DNA of 64,000 nt from Coptis chinensis (lineage: Eukaryota > Streptophyta > Magnoliopsida > Ranunculales > Ranunculaceae), in the NCBI GenBank assembly GCA_015680905.1, contig CM027377.1:35922501-35986500 (forward strand). The letters run 5' to 3'. The position numbers and the translations under genes are program-made. Below, piece by piece: positions 36,755-45,250 of the stretch. Below the pieces are notes generated by a model. The model was not told where the DNA came from and did no database searches. It was given only the letters and a program-made list of their open reading frames with translations. The number at the start of each line of letters is the position of its first letter. The first letter of the stretch is position 1.

Positions 36755-36910
36755 TATTTGCAACACGCACCTGTTTTGCTTTGCAATGGTTATTTATTGT
36801 TAGCAAGTTGCCAACGCTATATAAGTGTTAGCAATGTTGTAAAGCGTTGCTTTATTTCAGTGAATTTCAGGAATTAATTGGTAACGCTTAAAAATCGTTT
36901 GAGAAGCGTT
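36755..36910. repeat. Left subterminal repeats of the CACTA element
   Basis: Contains GCAACACGC, GTTAGCAAG, GCCAACGCT, GTAAAGCGTTGC, GTAACGCTTAAAAATCG and GAAGCGTTACAAATC. These are short variants of the motifs at the other end and are likely transposase binding sites by analogy with En/Spm. Confidence 0.65.
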
Positions 36911-37103
36911 ACAAATCGAAATATAAAACATAACTTTAATTTCTCTCCTCTCTCTCTCTCTTACCACCGCTACACTCTCCAGTCTCCTCCTCTCGCTCTC
37001 CCTCTCTTTAGACTCCATTTATTATTTTATCGCAAAAGCAGCAGCCGAAAAAGCAGATCTATCGAGAAAAAAACCCTTAATCAATCAATCAAAATAAAAA
37101 ACC
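36911..37103 (+). promoter_or_regulatory. Captured 5' leader (and perhaps promoter edge) of the GDI gene
   Basis: A pyrimidine-rich leader (CTCTCCTCTCTCTCTC near 36944) runs up to the GDI start codon at 37104, which sits in the favourable context AACCATGG. This looks like a genuine plant 5' UTR, so the capture probably reached at least the transcription start of the parent gene. No TATA box is evident between the subterminal repeats and the leader. Confidence 0.5.
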
Positions 37104-38488
37104 ATGGATGAAGAGTACAATGTGATTGTTTTGGGGACATGTCTCAAAGAATGCATCCTCAGCGGTCTTCTCTTTGTTGACGGCCTCAAGGTGAATATTA
37201 TTTATTACATCTCTGTGCTCATTACCGATCTATAACTTTCAATCATTTATCTTTCGTCGGATCCCGGATCGGAAGTTTTATTTCTTCCGACTCTTATTAA
37301 GGAAATAAAGAGGGTAGTTTCAGTTCTTGTAATGGCGAAAGCCCGAGTTGGGCATTTTGTTGAAGCTCAAATTCTTGAAGTAATTGGTGTTGAGTATATT
37401 GATGAGAGTGAAGTTCTTCCATGTTCAGATGAAGAGAATTATATTAATAAGCATAAGTTTAGCGTACCCTTTGTTAGTGGGTGTCGCGGGATTGGAGAAG
37501 CGTTGAGTAGAGTGAGAGAAGGGGCTACTTTGATTAGAATTCAGAGGGAGGTTTCTAGGATTGACAACATTGTCGAGATGGTTCGGAATGTGAGGTCAGT
37601 GATGGGGGACATAAAGGCTCTTAGCTACATGGATGATGATGAACTTTTCGCGTTTGCTAAGAGGATTTTTGCACCTTATGATCTAGTTGCGCAGATGAAG
37701 CAAATGGGGAGACTTCCTATTGTGCTATTTGCAGCTGGGGGGATAGCTACCCCTGCCAATGCAGCATTGATGATGCAATTGGGTTGTGATGGAGTGTTCT
37801 TAGGTTATGAAGTATTTGAGTGGTTTGATCCTTGTAAGCGTGTTCGAGCTATAGTTCGTGCTGTGATGCATTACAATGATGCACATGTCTTGGCTGAGAC
37901 TAGTTGTGGGCTGGTTGATTCAATGGAGAGGCTGAACTTGAATGAAGACAGAGGTGAACAATCTGGAAGTGAAGGTGTTGATTGATCAGAGCAATTGAGT
38001 GTGCTTGAATTTGTTGATTAAGAGAAGAGGTATTATGTCTACTTCGTTGTTATGTCATTTGTGACAGTAAACTTGTTTTGTCATCTTCGTTCTGATTATT
38101 ATATCAAATACAACTGTACCTAGTATTCCTATTTGTACCTAGCTGCTTTTCACAAATCCTATTAGTCTAATCCATCAAAAAATTTCTTTCTTTCTTTCTT
38201 TATGCAAATAAAACACTTTCATATTTACTTCCCTATACTGCTTCTTCTTATGTTGTAAAATATATTTCCATCTTTGTAATGCCTACTCTCTTGTATTTCA
38301 TAATAAATCAGGTCATGTACATGGATATAAATGACTATTACGGCGGAGAGTCAACTTCGCTCAATCTCATTCAGGTTCCCATTTCTTTTTACTCACAACT
38401 CTGCCCTCATTACTTTCTTTCTCACTATGTTTTAATTCACAACTGTGGAAAAGATTTAGGGGTGATGACAAGCCTCCAGCACATTTAG
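37104..38488 (+). pseudogene. Captured Rab GDP-dissociation inhibitor fragment, exons 1-3
   Basis: Exon 1 (37104-37190) encodes 29 residues starting [17 protein letters not shown]. Exon 2 (38312-38374) encodes VMYMDINDYYGGESTSLNLI plus Q. Exon 3 (38443-38488) encodes LWKRFRGDDKPPAHL. This matches the N-terminus of plant GDI, including the dinucleotide-fold-like GLKECILSG segment, where Gly is Cys here, and the DYYGG motif. GDI extracts GDP-bound Rab GTPases from membranes. Only the first ~65 of ~445 residues are present. Exon 1 keeps its donor, but the exon 3 acceptor reads CAAC before CTG where CAG is expected, so splicing may fail. Intron 1 is enlarged by the PDX1-like sequence. Confidence 0.87.
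37280..37985 (+). CDS. PDX1.2-like (pyridoxal 5'-phosphate synthase subunit) ORF, 5'-truncated, inside the captured GDI intron
   Basis: Homology begins at about 37285 (PTLIKEIKR), and the open frame from the internal Met at 37332 runs 217 codons to TGA at 37983. Motifs include MAKARVGHFVEAQILE (with the first active-site Lys), IDESEVL, INKHKF, VRSVMGDIKAL, FAAGGIATPANAALMMQLGCDGVF and HYNDAHVLAE. The second catalytic Lys (IRTKGE in active PDX1) is replaced by Gln (LIRIQREV). As I recall the family, this is also the case in the catalytically inactive plant paralogue PDX1.2, and the C-terminal SMERLNLN also fits PDX1.2. About the first 90 residues of the barrel are missing. Plant PDX1 genes are generally intronless, so DNA capture and retroposition are both possible. 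The frame is uninterrupted, but a functional protein is doubtful. Confidence 0.85.
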
Positions 38489-38532
38489 GTTGTTTTATAG
38501 CTTGCCCTGATATATATTTTATTTAATGTTAG

Positions 38533-40060
38533 ATTGGAGATGAGACATTTATAATTGCAGCACTGATGGCAATGCGCCATCCCAAGTCAATCGTACTATC
38601 TGGTTCCCTTTCCGCATTAGTTGTGATGATGGTAAGATTTTTGTGGTCTAGGATTCCTTCCACTGATTTGAGAGAATTTCACATTTAAACTTTTTGTTCT
38701 TGTGAAAAAGGTACTATCCACTCGGACTTGGTAGATTTGTGCCAAATTTGATATCAAGGAAACACACAAATAGTGTTGCTACAGGTAACAATTTATCTTT
38801 ATACTAAAAATAATTTTTCTCTATAGGCTTACTCTGATTAAAATTCCATGTTATTTTAAGCTTCTTGTTGTTGGAGTTTCTTTTACTCATTGGTTCACAA
38901 ATTTCTCATTCAGTAGACGTGTTTTAGTACTTGTACTGGGTAATGCTTTTGCTGTATATTCTCTAAACTAATTGAGATTAACATCTTGTAAACTTATGTT
39001 AGTTAGTGTCCGGCTGTCAAAAAAATCAACCAAGATATGTGTTTACTCTGTACCCGCATACATCGTGCTCTTACTACATAATTGTGTATGGGATGTAAAT
39101 GTATGCAATGTGTTTCTATAAAACACGAGTGAAACTCCAGTCTAGTATGTAATGACACTGGACAAGTTTAGTTCAGCTTATGGTTTGTGTGTGTAATACC
39201 CATCAGTTTTAAGGAAATGGTATGCCTGATCATCCACACCCCACGCTTAGTTTTACGGGAAACCTTCCCAAGTTGAGTACTTTAGATTTACATGTTTCTA
39301 ACAGTGCAAGTACATGAATGTAACTATAATGCTCAAATAATTGCCTTAGTCCTTTGGTGTAAGTATTTCTTGAGACAGGATGGGTAGCCTATGGCTGTTG
39401 GCATGTGTACCCATCTTCACTGAATATATTATCTATTATTTACTTATTTATCTTACCTTGGTTTACACTACAGTTCTTTATGCATTCTTTGGATTGAGGC
39501 TGCTTTATATTGCATGAAGATCATATTCAAAGGCGTCGCAGGAAAAGGAAATGGAAGAAGTAAGTTCTCTTCTATTTTTCTTTCTTTTGCACTGTCATGT
39601 ATTCGGATTTACTTGTACTTCTGCTTCTGACAAGCTTAAACAAGTATCTCTCTCTTCTTGTCTGCGTTTTTTACTCATTACTTTAATAGGAAGATGGTAG
39701 GAACTTCTTAATATTTAGCTAAGGAAGTTAAGATTCTTGATAGTCTTATCCCCTAAGGTTGCAACTGGTAACTGTTAAGGTTTTGAAGGACAAAATTCAC
39801 CTCTTAGCCCTTGGATGTCAAATTATACTGGATAGTCTGCTACTCTAATCAACTAACATATTATACTGATACGCTAGGTTATAATACCTTTTATCTACCT
39901 ATATTACTCAATAATTCTATTAGCTACATTAATTGAAGCTACATAATACTTAAGGTTCACTGGAGATGATCTAGTGCTTATGAACTGCCTTATTATTTAT
40001 TGCAGGTGGAAGAGAAACTAGAGACACAACAAGGGAAAATAGCATCTCGTCCTATATAGG
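38533..40060 (+). pseudogene. Captured GDT1-like (UPF0016/TMEM165) gene fragment, four exons
   Basis: Exons are 38533-38631 (GDETFIIAALMAMRHPKSI...), 38711-38784, 39474-39559 (LYAFFGLRLLYIA, EKEMEE) and 40006 to about 40060 (VEEKLETQQGKIASR). The E-x-G-D-E-T signature core of this cation/proton antiporter family is present as GDETF. The family moves Mn2+/Ca2+ across Golgi or plastid membranes. The best resemblance is to the Arabidopsis GDT1-like protein 3 type. An extra base in exon 2 (after CCACT) shifts the frame. In exon 3 the expected Trp codon is TGA. The second half, with the other GD motif, is absent. Introns retain GT-AG borders, which shows DNA-level capture. Confidence 0.85.
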
Positions 40061-40555
40061 TTAAATATGACAACCACCTTTCTCTTGAGCCACCATTATT
40101 ATACTAGAACAATTAGATATATTACCAAATAAATTGCTTTATTAAAATGCAAAAGGCTGTTAGTGTTAATTGTACTTGTGAAACATTTCATAGGGATTAG
40201 CATGTGTTTATTACTATATCTATATGGAGATTCAGTCGGATGATGTGAACCCTTTTGCAATAAAACTAGTAGAATGAGGATTAGTGGCCCTCAGCCTTTT
40301 TGGTTTCTTTTCATTTAGGTCCCATAGTTTTTTTATACTTGTATTTAAGGAAGCTGAATTCTTTGTTTTGGTTTTGTTCATAAGAACTTACAACTTCTAT
40401 TAAAAAAAGCCAACTAAATGACTGTGCTTGTTGTTTATTAAAAAGCTCATAAACTTGATATATATGGTTTTGTTCTTGCTCATACGTGCTATTCTTACTT
40501 GCTTGCTCATCTGATTAATTGATCATGTGATTATGAAGGCCTCACCTATCACTTT

Positions 40556-40950
40556 CAGGGATCGTCAAGCTTACATAGAGGAAAAGAGAACTTCAACTAG
40601 AGGTAAGTGGAATTCTTATACATATAAAGGCATGGGTGCCTTTTCTGTAATCCATCCTATAATCTGATATAGTTCATCTATTTGCTACAACACCAAGTCC
40701 ATGAGAGATGAATGACTATATGAAGTTATCAAGAAAATTTTGGACAGTCCTAGGTTTGTAAAAGTGGTGTTTTTGTTTCTAAAGTATTTTAAAGTCTTCT
40801 AGAATATAGCTCGATTAATTAATCTTTTCATGTTGGGCAAGTTCTTTTTTAGCTTGATAGATCATTTTGTTGTCGTTTGGTGTATTGTGTAGGGTATCGA
40901 TTTTATGAAGGGAAAAACAAGAAGGCCAAAAGAATTGCTTCCCAATAATT
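40556..40950 (+). pseudogene. Possible fourth captured gene tail (RRM/G3BP-like C-terminus, tentative)
   Basis: Two exon-like blocks, about 40558-40603 (DRQAYIEEKRTSTRG, with a GTAAGT donor) and about 40894-40950 (GYRFYEGKNKKAKRIASQ then TAA), join in phase across a GT-AG intron. The DRQAYIEEKR phrase resembles the end of the RRM in plant NTF2/G3BP-like RNA-binding proteins, from memory and over few residues. It could instead be the tail of an unrelated gene. Confidence 0.35.
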
Positions 40951-41539
40951 TGATGAGTCAGGCTCACCTCAAGCTCCTCGTTAAGGTAAAAACTTAAACC
41001 CCACTCTCCATTTTCTCAATTTTCAACTCGTCAAGTTACTACATGGTTTTCTTTTTATGCACCGATTTTATGTAATCATTGTTTATGTCGTCGAGATATG
41101 GGAGTAGACAACAAATGCTCTATCTTTAGGGGTCAAGTATTTAATTAATTGCATGAATTTAATTAGTATGATTGTTTTTCTGAGTTCATTATTTGTTTTG
41201 TGATTTTTTTGGAATTAGATGGGCTTTGTGGAGCAGCACTAGGATTTCTATTGAGTGAAGTCATTGTCATTAATGCATGTTATTGCATTTTGAAGATTCG
41301 GGATTGCTTGGAAAATCGAATAGAAATTTGTAACCTTTAGTAAATCTGAATTTGTAACCCTCAAAACTTTTTTGAAGTTATATATATGGTTCAATGAATA
41401 TAATATTTTTTTTAGGTGTTTGCTTGTGTTTATTTTACTTGTCAAATGGTATGAAAAAACATTGGTAATTTTATTTGCTTCTATATGAAACCAGTAGGTG
41501 CAGGTTTAGGGAACGAAAAAAATTAAAATATTTTTTTTT

Positions 41540-41896
41540 ACTATATCAACACATTAGTAACGGTTGTAAACCGTTGCAAAGCAAAAAATAAATATTAAAA
41601 CATCCATCAATAATCATTACAAATCAAACTACATAACGCTTTTTAACCGTTAGTAATTGTCACTCTGCAACGGTTAATAACCGTTGGAAATTTTGGTTTG
41701 CAACACTTTTTAACCGTTAGTAATTGTCACTCTGCAACGGTTAATAACCGTTGGAAAATTTGGTGTGCAACACTTTTTAACCGTTGCAAACATTTCCAAC
41801 ACTTTACCCACGCCATATTTGCAACGCTTAAAAAGCGTTGCGAAAATTATTCGTAACGGTCTTTTGCCGTTAGTAATAGCCTGTTATGGTGTAGTG
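41540..41896. repeat. Right subterminal repeats of the CACTA element
   Basis: Two copies of a ~75-bp unit (CTTTTTAACCGTTAGTAATTGTCACTCTGCAACGG..., about 41638-41705 and 41706-41780) are followed by AACGCTTAAAAAGCGTTGCG (hairpin) and GTAACGGTCTTTTGCCGTTAG. Motif density rises towards the terminus, as in En/Spm-type elements. Confidence 0.8.
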
Positions 41897-41899
41897 TGT

Positions 41900-42413
41900 G
41901 TTGAAGTTTTGACCATGTTCTCTTTTTCTCCAATGGAGACTAGTAGGATGACATCTCCAATGGCATCTGTGCGATCTCCGTTGAACCATCTGGATCGATG
42001 AGGACTCTTTTGACTGTCTACCCATTGATTTTGACGTGCACTACTAAAGCATCATTGTGGGGTAGGCACACCTTGTCTAGATCGTCCTCCGTGAATGCTT
42101 TGGAGGTCGTTGACTGAGAACTGGTAGGAGTGATGACTTCAGCTTTGTGGGAGAGGTGGTAGATTTCTTGTAGCGCGCCTACCCGTTTGCACTTTTCCCG
42201 ACCTGATGTTTTGTCATTGGACGTGTCTGTAATTATATTGATTACTTTTTCTTCATCATGGTCGGAGGAGTGCTGTCTTCTATTGTGCCTCGACCGACCT
42301 GGAGATTTAGATCGTCGAACTGTTCTGCTCCTGCTTCTGTTGTTGGCAGGTCGTTCATGGCTGCGGCTCCTGCTTCTATGGCATTTGGCATCCAGTTTAT
42401 GCCTGAGGTCGCT
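41900..42413 (-). pseudogene. Tat protease region, right part (continues left of the CACTA at 36560-36733)
   Basis: On the minus strand the pieces on either side of the CACTA belong together. The left part includes SSYIAILGRRWIHNIQAIPS followed by TLHQV (36640-36720), the Tat counterpart of the conserved block after the aspartic protease. The right part carries degraded sequence leading back to gag, including RVLIDPDGS near 41970-42000. I do not see an intact D-T/S-G site. Confidence 0.65.
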
Positions 42414-43592
42414 TTATGGCAGGAACTCTTTCAATTTGCCCTCCTCGACTAAGTCTTGGAGGTAGTGCTTGAGGCTCCAACATTCATTGGTGTCATGGTG
42501 GTGGAGCTTGTGAAAATGGCAGTATGGACGTTCTGGTATGGTGATCACCTTATTGATGTTGGGTTTGAAGTATGGTGCTATATATATCTTTTTCAGGATC
42601 TGGCTCGGCGTCCTGGAGAAGTTGGAGAATTCTCTTTTTGTGTAAGAGGGCTTGTGGGAGCTGGAGCCCTTGTTATTGTTGTTGTTGTTGTTGTTGCTGC
42701 TGCTGCCCGAGTAGTGTTTGTTTTCTTTGGGTTCTCGCTTGTCGCTTACTGCGAGAACTTCTTTGCCCCTGCGCTGGGCTAGCCATTCTTCGTACTTTAT
42801 GTACTTGTCAATTCTGTGATACAGGTCGTCTAAGCGTTCTGGTTTGTTGCACATCAGAGATCCTGCTAGGTCAGAGTCATCCAGGAGAGCGTTGGTGAAT
42901 GCAGAAGTTGCAAAGCTATCATTTAAGCCTGGCTCCATTAAGAGGAGCTCCTTTTTGAAACGTCCTAGGAAAACGCATATCGTCTCGCCATGTGCTTGTT
43001 TTAGTTGAAACAAGGAATCTAGGTCGGCTTGTTTCTTCCTATTGTGGATGAACTCTACTGCGAACATCTCAACTAGCTTGTCAAAGTTGCTGATTGAGTC
43101 AGGAGTGAGCGTGTAAAACCATTCTAAAGCTCCGTCCTTCAGGCTGGCTGGAAAAAGCTTGCACTTCAGATAGTCATACTCTGGAGCACTGTAAAGTGTG
43201 AGAGTCTGGCTGAAACGAGCTACGTGCTGACCTGGACATGAGCTACCGTCGTACAACGAGAACTTTGGTTGGATGAACTCTGAATGAGGTTGCTTGTCCC
43301 TGATTTCAGTTGTGAATGGTAGCGCCTTGTACGTCTGGAGTATCTTTTGAGCGATTTGGATTGCACTTGTCTTGTCGTTTTACTTCTCCAACATTTGTGC
43401 GAAGTCTTCTAACCTTTGATTGGTGGTAGTGGTGAGGGCTGTGACGGTGTTGTTCTCCACTGCGTCTAGAGTGCCGTTGTTGGCATTAGAGGTGGCTTGC
43501 TCGCGCATCGTTTGGTTTTCTTGTTGTAATGTGATGAAGGCCTCTTGGAGCGTCTTCATCTGATCTGCTAACATCTGAAGTGAGGGGTCCAT
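42414..43592 (-). pseudogene. Tat gag (two open parts)
   Basis: ORF 43380-43592 begins MDPSLQMLADQMKTLQEAF and is helical, probably coiled coil. ORF 42414-43256 carries the gag core: ARFSQTLTLYSAPEYDYLKC, KDGALEWFYTLTPDSISNFD, FIHNRKKQADLDSLFQLKQ, ETICVFLGRFKKELL, followed by YIKYEEWLAQRRG. A poly-Asn stretch at about 42678-42700 reflects a (GTT)n repeat. The downstream YCHFHKLHHHDTNECWSLK is the single CHCC-type zinc-binding motif usual in Tat gags. A stop at 43380 separates the two parts. Confidence 0.88.
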
Positions 43593-43678
43593 GATGATTT
43601 TTCTTACCAGCTTCGTGGGCTTGAGAAAAAAGTGTGTGTTTTTTTTTCTTAGGGAAACGAACCGGCAGACGGCGCCAA

Positions 43679-44114
43679 TGTAGAGGTTTGGTGTTTAGGA
43701 GACAACGACCTGATGGTCTGTTTGATAGGGAATGACTGCACTCTTCTTGGAATAAGAGTTGCCTACGTATCAAGTTTCTTGGGGTAAACTTGAATCAAGT
43801 CTTACGTAGTCCATCTCTCTCCACTTATAAATGTTTGAACTGACTTTTCTTATTTGCTCTAAGCCGTTATAAAGTGTAGATCCACTTTGTGTGCTATCTT
43901 GATGATTCGCCATTACTCTAATGTTACAAAGTAAATGTCTCCTTGATTGTTGCGTTGACTGAGCTCCAGGATTGTGTTAGTTGATTTGCTTCCATAAATG
44001 GCTGTAACTGATGTTGGAGACGACTTGGGTTTGGATTGTTGGTACGCTCTGATGGATTGGTACGACCTGGTGTGTGGACACGTGTCCTGTAGTGCAAAAC
44101 TGAGATTACTTACA
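43679..44114 (-). repeat. 5' LTR of the Tat element
   Basis: Starts TGTAGAGG and ends CTTACA on the plus strand. On the minus strand the primer-binding site TGGCGCCGTCTGCC follows after a two-base gap. Matches 28909-29362. Confidence 0.9.
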
Positions 44115-44119
44115 CCAAT

Positions 44120-44989
44120 AGTCCACATTCATATATGGTTGTCAAGTATAGAACTTACTATCATGCTATGAACAGAGTATTTATGTCCGAATATTAATCC
44201 CTGCGGTCCTAGTAATCAGAGAACAAGAATTGTGGAAAATGAAGATTCAACTAAAGTATTAACATTGGTTTCTGCATTTGGACCACTACGTCCTATTGAT
44301 AGAGCAATAGAATCTGCAAGGACACGAAGGATTCCATTAACTAATTTTTGAAACTTTTGCTAGTGCTGAAGGTCCAAGAGAGTGAAGGTACGGGGTACAA
44401 ATTGGAAACAGAACGTTTGGTACTGTATATGTTATCCAAACATCATTTTCATTACAATGAATATAAAGTTGCAAAAGTAGCTCACCACATAGAAAAGATG
44501 GTGCTAAAACTGAATCAATAATGCTGAGAAGCACTAAAACTGTTGTGTTTTGGTTTCATGTATCCAATAATTTTGAGCATTTGGGTCTGCTGTATTGATG
44601 ATGGATATAGTTGATGACACTGGGAATCATAGCTCCATCAGCTATTCTACAAAATGGTTTTCTAAGCCCTTTTCCATTCTGTGTATTATGCATTTCAAAG
44701 ACGAAATTAGTGGGGTTTGAAATTTATTGCTCAACTTAAGTAGACAAAAATAACCCACCACTATGACTGGAAAAGGAAAAAAACATAAGTGAATGAGCTC
44801 ACATCTAAACGACATGGAAAAAGACATACTTGGACGGATTATGTTGGACATGTCACTTTGAGAGATCTCTATCAGTTTCTCACGTGTACAATAATCTCAA
44901 TTCCAAAATGAGGATCGAAATAAAAAGGGTCAGCTAAGATGGCTGAGAATTACATAAACCCAGATGGCTTTAAACTGCGGTCAATTTGT
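44120..44989. other. Intergenic stretch, no recognisable gene
   Basis: A plus-frame stretch around 44180-44350 reads STKVLTLVSAFGPLRPIDRA and could be a decayed exon, but I cannot place it in a family. Nothing else stands out. Confidence 0.3.
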
Positions 44990-45250
44990 TGCCATCTGTC
45001 CACTTTAACACCACCAAATGGGCCGTTAGTTTCTCTGTTTCTATTCTCTTATTCTTAATCCTTTTTTCATTCCTTTGAACTATACTCTTTTAAGCATAAT
45101 AAAACTCTAATACAAGTAAAAGAGCCTTTTGTTTGCTTAAAGGCAGTTTTTTTTAATAATAATAAGAAAAAAGAAAGACTAATAAGAAAAGAAAAGAGTA
45201 ACAGAGAATCTAACGGGTGAATTTGATGTAGTTAAAGTGGACAGATGGCA
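44990..45250. mobile_element. Inverted-repeat MITE, 261 bp
   Basis: A perfect 20-bp inverted repeat, TGCCATCTGTCCACTTTAAC, lies at 44990-45009 with its complement at 45231-45250. Inward similarity continues with indels (CCGTTAGTTTCTCTG against CAGAGAATCTAACGG). Non-coding interior. No target duplication is evident, so the superfamily is unassigned. Confidence 0.75.

Larger units (their letters stand above)
36737..41896 (+). mobile_element. Pack-CACTA: non-autonomous CACTA element with captured host gene pieces
   Basis: The left end is CACTGCACCATAA. The right end, reverse complemented, is CACTACACCATAA, giving a 13-bp terminal inverted repeat with one mismatch. The 3-bp target duplication TGT lies at 34-36 of 36700 (36734-36736) and at 41897-41899. 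Subterminal regions are packed with short motifs (AACGGTTA, AACGCTTTTTAACC, GCGTTGCAA) in both orientations, as in CACTA/En-Spm elements. No transposase is present. The 5,160-bp interior carries pieces of a Rab GDI gene, a PDX1.2-like gene, a GDT1-like gene and a possible fourth gene, all on the plus strand. It splits the protease region of the Tat element. Confidence 0.9.
28909..44114 (-). mobile_element. Ty3/gypsy retrotransposon of the Tat lineage, minus strand, split by a CACTA element
   Basis: LTRs are 28909-29362 (3' LTR, 454 bp) and 43679-44114 (5' LTR, 436 bp). On the minus strand they begin TGTAAGT and end CCTCTACA. The flanks are CCACT (28904-28908) and CCAAT (44115-44119), a 5-bp target duplication with one change. 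A primer site, TGGCGCCGTCTGCCGG, follows the 5' LTR and resembles the tRNA-Asp complement with one extra base. The purine tract AAAAGGGGATG abuts the 3' LTR. Pol carries a second, archaeal-type RNase H, a hallmark of Tat elements. An antisense extra ORF lies between integrase and the 3' LTR. Without the CACTA the element is about 10 kb. Confidence 0.92.

Noticed and set aside
42572-42898. Cys-rich ORF with a run of cysteines
   Set aside because: Shadow of the poly-Asn (GTT)n stretch in the Tat gag on the opposite strand.
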